From Aurifilum marmelostoma (Eukaryota > Ascomycota > Sordariomycetes > Diaporthales > Cryphonectriaceae), in the NCBI GenBank assembly GCA_027559495.1, contig JAMXSV010000004.1, positions 919,001 through 983,000 of the forward strand: 64,000 bases of DNA. The letters run 5' to 3'. The notes beneath the pieces are model-generated. The model did not search any database. It worked only from the letters and a program-made list of their open reading frames with translations, and was not told the DNA's origin. How positions within the stretch are numbered: position 1 is the stretch's first letter; each line of letters begins with the position of its first letter. Below are positions 11,901 through 23,712 of this stretch, in pieces. Made by a program: the position numbers and the translations under genes.

Positions 11901-14900
11901 GGAGGTGATCCGGGAATAGGTGGAGAAGGAAGGCGGAGGATCTGAGCAAGGGAACAGGGTTTTTCCTGCGCCCTGGCCCTGCCCGCTCTAAATGTCAGGC
12001 TTTCTGCTGGGATTCTCGGCACCACCCTCTGAGGAGAATGTGTGTGTGTGTGTGTGTGTGCCTACGAGACTCCAGGCCCCTCTCGCTCTTTCGCGTTTAT
12101 GAACGCCGAATTCTCTTTTCCGGCGAACCTGGATTTTGGATCTTCTCATCACTCCCCACCTCACCTCTCTTCCCGCAGGACCGGGAGGATGTCGTCCCGG
12201 CACACATGGATCGGCTGTTCAGCTGTCCTTGGACTGCGCGACTTGAAGCAGGATTTCTGATAAGTCGATCAAGAGAGGACCATGCCGCTCTTATACAGCC
12301 AGCCACCACACTAAGACAGCTATGGGATCTGGAGAGGAGGGCCCAAGGCTTTGCCCCCATCCGACCGGCATCCATGCCACAAACTACGAGCACATTAGAG
12401 ATCATCTGTGTGGTGTTCTTGTTCACAAAATAATAGTAGTAATAATAAAAATTTTTTTTTAAAAAAAATGTAGAACCATCACGAAACAAACACAAGGACG
12501 GAAGTAATCCGCGCGCAGAGACGAGAAGCAGAGCCATCGCCGTCCAAGTCTCAAGCTGTGCCAGAGTCTCAGTCAGTGCCCACCCGCCCTTGCGTGAACC
12601 TACTTCCCACCTTTGCCTCTTTACCTTTTCTCATTATCATCTTGATTCACAACTGGCCACCTGACCATGTGTGGCTTATCATCATGCGGGACAGTATGTG
12701 CTGCGATGGTGAGGGCGGCTGGCCAGCTCGGGATCAGCAGAGGAGGTAATTAGGCGGCCGAACGGGGTGAGATAGACTGTCAAAGTCGGCCTGGGAGAGG
12801 GGGTATGAGGAGGGGGCGAGGTCTTTCTCTGCTGTGGTTCTTGTGGATGCCTGGGCGTCTCCCACCTCCCGCTCCAAATCATCCATTTCCCGGTCTCTCC
12901 CTCAGTCTCACGCCTCGCTGCAGACCATAGGCCAGCCCTGGCTGCACAATCCCCCCCCCCCCCCAACCCTCTTTCAGTCGTAATTTTGTATAATGTGGGC
13001 TGATTCTCACCTGTGATGCTTACGTTTGGGGCTTCAATTATATGAAGAGGCTTTGAAATCGACAACCCTGAAGCCTTGTGTCTTTGATGGTCATAGTCAT
13101 GATAATGAGGTCGTGAGGAGGCTGGGTTGAAGATGGGATGGGTGAACTCCTGACTAACTAGTCCCGGTTCCGCGGGAGAAGAGGGCTCGGGCCGCATCTA
13201 GAGATGGGTCTTTTTCTTTGACGACAGTCATTCTAGACCGGGATAAATCTCGAAGCGGGATCAAGGGGTCGTCCGGATTCGTACGGTGCAATAGATACTG
13301 GCGGTGCTAGAACGGAGCCGAGGGTGTTTCCCAAAGCTGTAGGAGGCGCTGATTTGGGCATCCCGGGGCTCAGCCTGGGATTCCCGGCTCGGATATTCCC
13401 AACCTCCTGCCCTTCGCACGCGACTTTCGAGTCCTAGCTCATCACATGCATCACATGGAAACGGCAATCTGGGCATTCGTGGTCGTGGGGAAAACACTGC
13501 TTTGGAGAGGCAAAAGTGTATGACAAGTGTGAGAATAGCCTGGACAACGCGCGTCGAAAAATGCCGAAGGATGGCCATGTGAGATATCCCTGTTCCATGG
13601 CCGGCTCTTGACATCTCCCATGATGCCATGATCAATGCGTAAGCATCACACCCCCACAACGTATTTCTAGCTCTGACAATCTTGTTGTGCAATCGGGATT
13701 CGAACAAAGCCTAAATGTCTCCGAATGAGGATGTCGTCAGTTCGGCAATCCAGATTTGGGGTATACAGCACACGCTATCCCCCGTCGCAGCGCCTTTGCT
13801 CTGGCTGCCACTACCCTCTACACTTGGCCAGGTCTACAAGTGCTCATGGCTGATGCAGTGCATCAAAAGTCATCATCCAGTCTGTCATGCTGAGGCTGCA
13901 GGGTCCGAGATGACACAAGAGAAACTGAGCGGTGTTAGTGCTGCCAGTATCATTTGTCGACATCGTCACGGTCGAAGCAGATCCATCGGTCAGGAGATGG
14001 TGATCTTGTGGCTTTCCTACTGGCGATCTGACCAAGTGGCTGGTCTCTTTTGCATGGTGAGGTGCGAGTATTCTTGGTCGTCTAACCCACTGCTGTGTCA
14101 GAAATGACGATATCACAGCCTCGTCATCGCCATTCGGAGTCAGTCGCAGTGCCCCGGGCCCGCTACCATAGTCAGTCCCTTCAGACCATTGATAATCACA
14201 TTTGTCAGACCATTCCCATTCCTCTATTCCACTCCTCTCTAAAAATGAGCTCGTGACCCTATTCAGCGGAGGAGTCTGACAAAAACAGCCATTCACTCAG
14301 TGCTGCAGATCAGCACCGCTCCAAGATGAGGCAGTACGTCATCGTAGACTTCCCTGCTCGTGCAGCACGCCGTGTACAAGTTTTTGATACCCTTAGCAGC
14401 CACGAGATACCAAGAACATAGAATCCGTGGAATACACGTTTCGGTCAGAAATGAACGTCCGGAGAGGGTGTCGAGGGGCGTGTGCCTGCCAGGGAGAGGG
14501 TATTACACAGTCTCTACCACGTCGTTGATAGACCTGTGAGAGTAGTCGTACTATGTTCGTTCTGGAGTATATGTGAGACCAGAATAGAAAGAATACTCAC
14601 CAGATCTGCCAGCTTTGAGATCCAGTTCATTGCTGTCGTGCGAGGGCAGGCAGTCCGTAGGCAATCTATGGCCAACAGCGCGATCACTCAGGTCGTCGTC
14701 TCTGCACTGCAGGAGGGTCTGGCCGAAACCAAGAGATATATGGTTGCATACAGATAACCATAAGTATTGGTGAGTTGAAATTTGCATACTTATGGCTTCC
14801 GCAGCGGTCCATTTTCGTAACGCGGCTCGTCTGTGGTCAACGGACTGGCCATCTGCTCGGTCATCATCAGCCTGCAAGCTGTAGCAGTCTCCCCATGACC

Positions 14901-16231
14901 GGTGGTCTGGCGAGCACAACAATTCACATAACCAGTGAAAGGCGACAGAAAGGGCAAAAAGGCATAGATATGGCTTGTTCCAGAGTTTCGCAGCTATAAT
15001 AACTCGAATGTTCATGCAGGGTTGACGACTGCTTTCCTCCCCTGCCACGCCGACCTGATGTGCATTCACGGACCATCTAAGCAGTCTGGACGTCTGAAAC
15101 GGCATACTTATAGCCTCTGCAGTCCGCCAGGAGTGACGGCTGGTGCTTCTCAGAGTTCTTGGCTGGCTAGGAGATCACCAAGACTGGCTACAACTCAGAC
15201 ATTTATGCGCGGCTTGTCCGAGTGGTAATCAGGGGCAGTCAAGGTCTACGGCGCAAGCAGCGACTTTGGGAGCTGCCTTAGAGATCTCTGAGTATAATCG
15301 CAGGTGTGCTATGTAGCAGACGGAGAGGGTTTCGTCTAGCATCCTTGATGGCTTATGCAACGCATGGTGGAGTCCCTGTCAGGAGGAGGAGGATCCACGA
15401 GGCACGGCCATCAACACTAATTGACTTGTGCCTCTCGGTACGTGGGATGCTGCTGCTGCAAGTAACAAGACCTTCTATACGGAAAGGACTTTGGACAAGT
15501 CCTGACAGATGATCTTGTTGATGAGTCGTCTATTGCCCACATTGCTGGATCTTCAAGCCAGATTCACGGAAATTCTCCTAGCAATGGACGCGTCCCAGAC
15601 ACAGGCTTTTGACCTCACGGGATAGCAGTCGATACACAGAGATACATAGTAATGTTCGAAGCCTAAGATACTGAAATATTGGATTATGATCTAGTATCAG
15701 TGCCCTTTGAATTGCATACGGCGTACAGGACAGTATCACCAGTTAAGCTTGATATCGCAGCGAAGAGTGGCCAGAACAAGCCGCTGTAAGCCTTTTGCGA
15801 CAACGCGCTGATAGCTGCCTTTTCTCCATGTGCCTACACTTGTAGAACCTTCCCTAAAGCTGACTATAGACCCTATGGCCTACCTGTCGAGGGTCTGGGT
15901 GATCTACTTCATACTCATGCGTCACGGTCGCGACATCATCTCTACACCCTTCGAACACCTTCGCCGGTCAAAGCGTCACAATTGTGGGAAAGCAACCAAA
16001 GCATAAGGTGAAGTATGCAAGGAGAATCATAGTATCAATTTGGGCGCGGATCAATCTGCCCTATTCGTATACCATAAGGAAATCGTCCCCCTCAGACATA
16101 GTCAGAAATGATATCCTCATCCTCGTTATATGGCAGGGGAGCCACCAATAATCTCATGAGGTGGTTGGTTATCTGCGAGTTGCGGCTCGTTACTTACACG
16201 AGGTTGCATGACTGAGACGACTATGATAAAA
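8981..16231. other. Long intergenic region, no gene seen
   Basis: 7.25 kb with no gene I can support. Contents include TG microsatellites near 9818-9842 and 12038-12060, a G-run near 9281-9290, a G-run at 11883-11896, a T/A palindrome near 12447-12468 and a C-run near 12952-12964. Around 14780 and 15100 a short motif recurs in diverged form (catacttatggcttccgcag versus catacttatagcctctgcag). From about 15,500 to 16,100 no frame is long. Some genes with tiny exons could be missed here. Confidence 0.5.
12447..12468. repeat. A/T homopolymer palindrome
   Basis: A short A-run, a T-run and a second A-run adjoin, so the sequence can fold back on itself. A similar structure is at 60257-60293. No gene end lies beside this copy. 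Confidence 0.6.
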
Positions 16232-16919
16232 TTAGGTATCGTACCAGATGAAGTCCCCTCCAACGAAGTTGTTCCACTCGCGCTGGGTGTAGTGCATGAA
16301 GCCCTCAGCTTCCTTGAGCTTGAGGCGCCGGAGGGCATAGCCCCGAAGATCCGCGGAGCACTCTGCAAAAGATCAGTCGTCAGCGGACCTTGTGCAGTGA
16401 GGGTGGGGTTGATGGCGGTGGATTCGTTTACATACCATTGGTGTAGGGAGGGCGGAAGATGTGGTTGGGGATGGCCACGATGGTCCACTTCCCCTTGAGC
16501 TGTGAGTTCCAAGAGGGAACGTCTTCCTCGACGATCTTCAGGTCGCATTCCATCTGCTTAACCATGTCGGCGAATTCCTTGGTCTCGAGCACGATCTTCT
16601 TCGCGTGGTTAATAATGAAGATGACCCATTTCTCGTTCCCTGGCTCAGGGCGCGGGGGAGGATCCTGCTTCTCCAAGATAGAGGCAGGCCAGCAGTTGCC
16701 ACAGTGGTCCCTGATCATTCCGTCGAAGACCTCCTCATAGCCGTGGTTCTTCTCAGTTCCGGCCCTCACGTTACCTTGCTTGGCCTGGGTCGTCGGTTTC
16801 TTCTCTGCAGGCCTGAGGGTCAGGCCATGCTGCGGCGTCTCGGGCGGAGGGGTCATCTCCTGAGTCGACGCGGGCGCAAGCGACTGTTTCTGCACGGGGA
16901 CATGCTTGAGTTGCGTCAT
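16232..16919 (-). CDS. Hypothetical protein, 204 residues, 2 exons
   Basis: Exon 1 is 16436-16919 and exon 2 is 16232-16362. The donor GTATGT follows the codons for PPYTN, and the acceptor TTTTGCAG restores the frame to end in FVGGDFIWYDT before TAA. The first 55 residues are Pro/Gln/Thr-rich and probably disordered. The rest looks like a small mixed alpha/beta domain: the motif GNCWPAS near residue 75, a hydrophobic strand around WVIFIINHAKKIVL, an acidic helix with one Cys, and a second strand KWTIVAIPNHIF. No signal peptide is present. I do not recognise the family. The start chosen is the ATG before TQLKHVPVQ. The frame stays open upstream into a hydrophobic Phe/Leu-rich stretch that looks like untranslated CT-rich leader. 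Confidence 0.65.
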
Positions 16920-18904
16920 CTTGAGGTTTTGTTTCGTCTCCTCCCTGGAGTCGTTTATGCTCAATTCAGGAGGATAGGCTTGATATTTATGTCTTGGTGT
17001 CCTGTTGAGAGAGACAATCAGGTCAGAAGTTGCTTCCGAGAGCAGTGTGGGAAGAGAGAGACGGAGGAGGGGGGGGAGGGGGGGCAGAAAGAGCTGGTTG
17101 TGATGAGATAAAATCGCCAGCAACTGTGATGCGAGGCCGCCGAGGGACGGGCCTAGAGTGGTTGCAGGAGGAAGAAGGACAAGAAAGAAGGAAGAGAAAA
17201 AAAGAAAAGAAAAAGAACTCAAAAAGAAAAGAAAGGTACAAACAGGGGACCCTGAATGGCCAAGCTTTTGAGGAGCTCAATGGGGTAGTGCGGGTCTTGG
17301 GAAGTAGGTGGATGCCTGGGGGAGGGAATGTTTTGTGTGGGAAGGTGTGAGCAGGACGAACCTCTTTAGGATGGAATGTTGGTGGGGCCAGTCTCGGTGC
17401 CTTCGGATATGTCAAAAAGTCGATGCTTCCCGACAAGACAGAGGGTAGGTAATTGCCATGGCAAGAGAGCGGATACATACATATATATATATACATATAT
17501 ACATGTGTGCTTGCTGGCAGGATGATCGATTGGTCCTCTGTCAAGCCCACACGCAACGGATGCGTTGGACATGGCATCCGGGTGCAGGAGGGGCTCGCTT
17601 CCACAATCGTCCGAATGCAGAAGCTCAACCCCAGAAACCAAGGTACAGTAGCGAGTGTAACGACAAGATGTCTGGGTAAGAAATGTCACCACTCCTTCCT
17701 TCTACCTCACTGTGTACCTAATACCTGACATGTATCCTCCCTTTGATTCCACCACCCACCCTCCCCTCGCTGCTCTGCATCTGGTACGCATCCCAACCAA
17801 GCAACACGTATGCAGCTCGCTACAAGGGGTGGCCAACATTCCCCTGTCTGGAATGGATGCGCTGTTGGGGGTCCGACAGACAGCGCGTAGGGGGCCCACA
17901 CCAGATGACTGATCACTTAGAGAGAGAGCAGGACCTGATGAGCACTTTAGCTGGAGCTACAGGCACTCTAACTGCATGGGAATAATGGCAGATGGTACGT
18001 CCTCGATTCCACATGTGCAGACTGGACAATATTTCGGCCGCGTGTGCATAGTAGCAGCCTCTACACTGAAAAATGACCACCCGAGAACGACCGACATTCC
18101 TGAGCTGGTCCGGTCCTCCGTGGTCCGACACCCCTCGATGTGATGACTGCAGGAGGTGTGGGAGGGGCTTTTTCTTCTTCTTTTTTTTGCTGTTTTCTTT
18201 GCTCCAGCTCCTCTCCACCACCAGCCCCCCTCCCTTCTTCTTCTTCTTCTTCTTCTTTTTTTCCTCCTCTTTTCCTTCCTCCGAGTTCCGATTAGCTCAA
18301 TCACCCCCCAAAAGACAGTCTTTTGCGATCCCATGCGGAGCAGGGTTGGTCCTATTGCCGTAGTTGGGGGCAGCTCTCACAGGAGAACTTAGGACGGCAC
18401 ATAGCTTCATCGCAGAGGATCATGGCGTCCACCTCGTACTCGGTATGGCAACGTGGCGTCGACGCCTGTTAAATTAGCTTTGGGACTGCAGCCCAATTCA
18501 GGCTCGAATCAGGCCCTGTCTGATACAATACACAAAGTCATTGGAAAAAGCAATCATGCTGCAACACACGTACGCCGTCACAGTCGTGGGCTGGCTCCTG
18601 TGACCCCCCTTTCTCTTCCTGGATCTCGGTCTGCTGTTCTCCCTTCCTTTCTGTCTTCACCTCCTTCTTTTTTCTCTCCCTCGTCGACCGCTCGACTCAG
18701 GTCTTTCTCCCTCTACTCCAAATCTTTTCAACGTCTCTAAAGATTCCTCGAGACTCGGCCCCCGTATCAAGGGTACAGCCAGGCAGGACCAGATGTGAGC
18801 TCATCTATTCCATTATATTTGTTGTCCGTCCTTCAAAATCTCCATATCCCAGCTAACTGTACCGGACACATGTCACAGAAGCGCCACACCATACCACCAC
18901 CACA
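16920..18904. other. Intergenic, no gene seen
   Basis: AG-rich leader DNA (17030-17240) lies upstream of the minus-strand gene. A TA microsatellite is at about 17474-17504, and strong T/CT tracts at 18170-18290 and 18600-18710 precede the small gene at 18905. No convincing coding frame is seen. Confidence 0.55.
17474..17504. repeat. TA/CATA microsatellite
   Basis: Alternating tacata and tatata units about 30 bases long, in intergenic DNA. Confidence 0.8.
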
Positions 18905-19218
18905 ATGTGCACTCTCATCGTGCTGCGCTGTGACTGCTGGCGACGAAACCACGATCAGTCCAGCTTGGAGCGGTGCGCCATCGTCCAGAACGGTGGCCGC
19001 TGTGCCAACAGCAAGGTTGAGCTGGCTGGAGACACTGGGCATGGAGGCACGCTGCTCGTTGAGATCTGGAAGGACACCCCCTGCCCTAATCTTGGCAAGA
19101 TGCGCAACCCTCATGATACTGAGTGTGAGCCTTATCAGGTCCCTCTGAGACTCGTGCACCCTCGCGCCTCGTCACATCCATACCTCGATGATACTGATCA
19201 CTTTCTCCTTGTGCAGGA
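18905..19218 (+). CDS. Small Met-Cys-starting Cys-rich protein, stop codon split by an intron
   Basis: Exon 1 is 18905-19124. A well-formed intron follows: donor GTGAGC, branch-like ATACTGATC, acceptor CTTGTGCAG, 92 nt. Splicing joins T to GA and makes an immediate TGA, giving 73 residues. Without splicing the frame runs on to 19336 (143 residues), but that tail is Arg/His/Pro-rich and unconvincing. The protein starts MC, then has a CDC pair, a Cys pair nine residues apart near 24-33 and a later CP motif near residue 60. It has no signal peptide, so it is probably cytosolic and possibly metal-binding. The gene at 25952-26412 has a similar Met-Cys start and spacing. The family's function is unknown to me. 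The choice between spliced and unspliced ends is uncertain. Confidence 0.55.
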
Positions 19219-22200
19219 GCACGAAATGCGAAGCAGGCGTGGGGTGCACCAACCTCGCATTCGCTTCTGCCGTCACCCACCACACCCAGATCAGAGGGGG
19301 AACGAGGTACATCGAGGTACCGAAATAAGGGGTTGATTGGTTTTCAGTCTGTAAGGTTGGACCCGGCCCGGCCTGGACTGGTCTTGTCTGCAAGAGGAGG
19401 AAGCTATTTTCCTCCGTCTAGGATAGCATCAACATGCAAGACCGTGCCAGCCCGTCACACTTTATCACCTTCTGCCGCGCGCACAAGTGAATGTGAGAGA
19501 GCCAATGATTCTTGTTTGCTCTCCTGTCAGGTGTCTGAGTCGCCCCCAGCCTCTGCAGGACGGAGTGAGCCAACGGAACGTTCGATGTGGCGTAAGCGAG
19601 GTCATGTCGGTCCATGCCCATGATGGGAAGCTCCTGTATGCCGTGTACAGGTGACTACAACGGCACAGTAGCACGTCTTCCCCCCCCTCCTTCCTTGCCC
19701 TCCACAACTCTGGAACCTTCCATGTCTCGCAGCGATCTAGAACGTGGTCAATCAGGCATCAATTCCTGGGTCCATTACGAGACTATTGTTCTGGAAACAG
19801 AAAAGAGTTTCGCGCATGCAGCAGCAGCAGCAGCAGCAGCAGCAGGGCCCGCCCTGACCTGCAGCCAACCTCTCCCCCTCTCAAACTCACCCTCCACTCG
19901 TTTCCTCGCTTCAAGTCAATGTCTCACTGCAATATGGCGAAAGCGGTATCGCTCAGGTCGGGAAATAAAATACCTGAAAACGAAGACATCCAGCTGCACC
20001 GTACTTCTGTAATGCGACTCGAGGCGGGAACAGAGACACGGGGGGGGGGGGGGGGGAGGCTGGGGTCTTCTGTTGTATGCAGCCAATTGTGAGGCCAGTA
20101 CCCGCTGGAAGCGTAATAGATACGTCACAGAGTCAGCCATCACACACGGAAACAACGCTGCTTCAACCTGCACCCGCTCCTGCCTTCTCTGCGATTAGCC
20201 CAGTTGGACCTGGTCCGATCGAAATAACAAAGAAAGCTGGCAAGCAACACGAGACGGGAGGGGGGGGAATACCTGAGCCACACCGCCGGTATGAAGCAAT
20301 GCATCTTGTGACGAGGCCTGTTTCCTTTCCCTCTGTTATTTTCTCACTGTCTTTGTTTTTTTTTTTTGCCTTTTCCCCTGATTCAGTCCTCATGGCCCCC
20401 TGGAATCACCTCCCGCTTTTACACATGCAGGCGGTTTACTGCGGCCCTCTTTATCTCATCTCGAGTCCTCCCACGGAAGAAGCTTGTGCCGGTTGCAGGT
20501 ATTGGTCCTGCACACGGTTGAGAATAATGTATTCCGGGTCAAGTAGGAGCGAAGACCGGCAGAGGGCGAGATACTTGTTGGAGTGAACCGGGGAGTGGCA
20601 TCCATGTGGTGTTGCATCTCCCCTTCTTTCCCCTCCCTCAACCCCCCCCCCCCCCACCAAATACAATGGACGCATGTGTCAAGATTATCTCGCGAATGTC
20701 TCATGGTCTCGGCTGAATCCCGTCCACATAAATATGTACACGGTACTTGATTCTTGTACTCGACTCGGGCAAACTGCGCAGAGGGGAGGGAAAACACCAG
20801 CGAGATATGCATGTTGGTAGTCTAGTGTGTTATGCACGTCTGCACCGACCAGCCTGCTTCTCTTCGACACGCAATACATTCCACGCACGGCTCAAGATGA
20901 TAACGAACTGCGAGGCACGGACGGGTCATGTCTACTCAAATCGCCAGGCTCTGTGCGAAAGAAAATTGCGCGCTAGTTCGCGCGTTACATCTTTTTATAC
21001 GGGCCGCTCTCAAAGAAAGAAGTGAGTGGGCTTTTACAAGGTCGCCACTTGTGAAATCTTGTTTGTGAAATGTTCTGTGTAATAGGCTGTGTGAGGATGG
21101 TGAGTCGATTCGGGTGGAAAATGGTGTGTTTGGCTGCGTAATGCAACAGGTGCGTCTCTGTATCGCTGCAACGGATTCTGCATCCGTTAGCCTTGCGTCC
21201 GCTCAGAAAACTGGGGAGCCCCAGAAGTTACGGAAAATAGTAAATGGAAGATACCATTATCAAGGCCCAAGGCAAGGCCTATCTATACAACCCCAGTGAC
21301 ACAGTCCTCGGTGGTGCTGGGTTGGGACCTGACTTCCTTTTCCCTACCGCGAGTCTCAAAATGCATTCCCACCAAGGGTTCGCCGGTACAGCCATTCCAG
21401 CAGCACCCCCACGGCAATCTGTAGCCCGCTTCCCTCTGCTCCTTTCCACCTTGCCTTTTGTTTCCTTTTCTTTTTCCTTTCTGTGAATTGTTACTTAATT
21501 CATTCCGCAGACAGTCAGGCTAATAAACTTCAGGTCGAGCAGCAATCAAGTCAGTAAGTGGGGACCCTTTTCCCTTCTAGATTTTCCCATTTGTCGTCTC
21601 CCTTTGGAAGGACTTATGTTCACATCGCTCTGGTGGTCTTCTATCTCAGCCTCTTTTCCTATGTCAGCGATGTTTTCTTTGTTTTTCTCTTTTTTTCCCT
21701 TCTCTTTTCTCTCTCTCTTCCTCTCTCTCTCTTCTTTTTCCATCTTCCTCTCCCGCCAGCACAATCCCTGGAGGTCTATATTGCCGAAGTACAGGGGGGA
21801 TGGATGTGTGCAAGAGAGGGCAGACGGGAAGCAGGGAGGGCCAGTGCAACCTGAGGCTGACGCGCTTTGGAATGCCCCTTTAATCACACTTGGACGTGGG
21901 TACAATTTGTCTTGTCGTCCATGGGCGCAGGAGATGGACCAACATAACCCGACTGACTGGTTGATCGGGTCAGTGACAGGCGGACCCGCAAGTAATGGCG
22001 TAAATCCATGGAATTACCCGAGAGTAGGGATCGTATTACGAATGTGACAGGCAGGGCCTCCCTGCATGAGCCCGCGCCGAGTCACCGCACATACTGCAAG
22101 AGATCCCTTCTCTTGCATGCCGGGACTCCTCCCCCAACAAATCAAGTTTTCCTCCCTGTGGCAGTGACATGGCCTGCATGAGTGGTCAATGTGTGGGGCC

Positions 22201-22767
22201 CTCTTTGCTGGGGCATGCAGGACAAACCTCGGAATCTTCCAAACTGAAGGACGGAGTCACGGAGGGATGGATCCTTGGGTTGGACAGGATGATGCTCTAC
22301 AATGTTTGGATGAAAGATCAAAAGGAGCATCCTCATGCCTGCACATTCTGTGAACCTATGTGATCTACTTCTCATGAGAGACTCGACCAAAGAGAACTCT
22401 CAACTGCTCAAGAAACAATCCCTGTGTCAACCTAGGCATATCGACCAACGGTTGCCCCCGCATTCTCCCCTCTCTGGATGTCTCTTGCTCTCTCTCTTGT
22501 GCTTCGTTCCCACGCCCTGTGCTCGGAGCACGGGTATTTACAATCCAGGTGCCATTGTAAGGGACAGTACAGAACAACTGTGTCTCTCATAATGGTGAAG
22601 TGGATAAGCGGGGCACTTCCAATCGATATCTACCCAGGGCGGCTTAGAGGGTGTCGCGGGACGGGCGATTGTTCTTGGGCACTCGAGTGTCAGTACATAG
22701 CACATGATCTTCAACGAAAGTGGGAAGCGTGTAGTTCACGGTACCTATTCTGTTGAGACCATGGGAT
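19219..22767. other. Intergenic, no gene seen
   Basis: 3.5 kb without a supportable gene. It contains a (GCA)n run near 19818-19843, G/C homopolymers near 20041-20056 and 20645-20657, and a strong CT-rich block at 21620-21760. Frames in these tracts are low-complexity artefacts. Confidence 0.55.
19816..19844. repeat. (GCA)n trinucleotide repeat, intergenic
   Basis: About eight GCA/CAG units. No surrounding frame could be supported as a gene. Confidence 0.8.
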
Positions 22768-23429
22768 CTAGAGAGACGCAGAGCCTTCGCTGACCTCCTT
22801 GATGTCCTCCTTAAGCTCCTGGAGCTCCTCAAGAGTAAGGTTTTCGATCATGTGCTCCAGGCCCTCGGGCGCGTGCATGATCCAGGCATTCCTCAGCAAC
22901 ATGTTGCCTTGTGGGCCCCGCTGGGAGGCGAGGTAGGGATCGGTCCAGCGAGCGGCCTTCTCCAGGAAGCCGTGGATGACATAGATGTCCTCAAGGAAGG
23001 GGAACGGCTCAGGCAGACCGACGACGGTGCTGGCGGGGAGGAGCAGCCAGGCAAACTCCTGGGCGTTGACCAGAGGAGAGCTGAATGTTTTGGTGAAGTC
23101 CATCCAAGCCTCGTAGAAGCGCTCCCTGTCTACTGCTGGGGTGGCCTGGAACACGTGGCTGTCAGCAACAGATGGATGATACTTTGCGGGTCAGGTTGGG
23201 AACGGGCAGGGGAGAGGGAAGCTTACGGCAAAGTCGATCAAGAAGATGATCTGCTCAAGACGGCACCTGTCCTGCCGGTGGATGTGCATAGCACGAAACT
23301 CAGCAGCGCGGGCTCGGTCAGTACTGATGGCACGGTACGCATCCTGGTACAGGGGGAGGCCGATGAGGGGGGGCTGGTTGTCGCGAGACGTGGCAGACTG
23401 GGCAACGCCAGTGGTGTCGAGCTGGGCGT

Positions 23430-23468
<39 letters not shown>

Positions 23469-23712
23469 CAGCCGTAGCAGCAGTGGCAGCAAGAGTGGCA
23501 GCAGCAGCAGCAGCATCGGCAGCGTTAGCAGCAGCAGTAGCAGCGGCGGCAGCATCAGCGGCGGCAGCACAAGCAGCAGCAGCGATCGTGGTCATAGTGG
23601 TGCTGTTTGAAGCCATCATGTGTGGATGGGACGGGACGTCTTGTTTCGTAATGGGTTGTTTGGCCTTGTTGGCAGGGCTTGCCTGATTGGTGTCCGAGAC
23701 GCGACGCACCAT
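22768..23712 (-). CDS. Hypothetical protein with poly-Ala domain, 2 exons
   Basis: Exon 1 is 23227-23712 and exon 2 is 22768-23145, joined in phase 0 (donor GTAAGC, acceptor TTCCAG) to give 287 residues. About 40 polar N-terminal residues are followed by an Ala-rich tract (about 42-96) with scattered Asp, Thr and Asn, partly encoded by a perfect GCT run. The remaining 190 residues look globular and mostly helical: an Arg-rich helix ending in the exon junction (LEQIIFLIDFA), then FYEAWMDF, a hydrophobic LLLPASTVVGLPEPFPFL segment and a Glu/Leu-rich C-terminal helix (LTLEELQELKEDIKE). No signal peptide or transmembrane segment is seen. I do not recognise the family. A second Met-Met at residues 32-33 is an alternative start. 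Confidence 0.7.
23431..23466. repeat. (AGC)n repeat encoding poly-Ala
   Basis: Twelve uninterrupted units inside exon 1 of the minus-strand gene at 22768-23712, read as GCT (Ala) on the coding strand. Confidence 0.9.

Noticed and set aside
13675..13705. T-loop-like sequence on the minus strand (gttcgaatccc)
   Set aside because: The flanking bases do not pair as a T-stem and no D-arm or anticodon arm is found.
15208..15290. tRNA-like D-arm sequence (gtccgagtggt)
   Set aside because: No matching anticodon stem, T-arm (GTTCGAAT) or acceptor stem follows.
16920..17222. N-terminal Phe/Leu-rich extension of the 204-residue protein resembling a signal peptide
   Set aside because: It is the translation of a CT-rich leader; the later ATG at 16919 gives ordinary composition.
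22753..23610. 285-codon plus-strand frame opposite the poly-Ala gene
   Set aside because: Its Ser-rich tail is the complement of the Ala repeat, and it ends without any domain.
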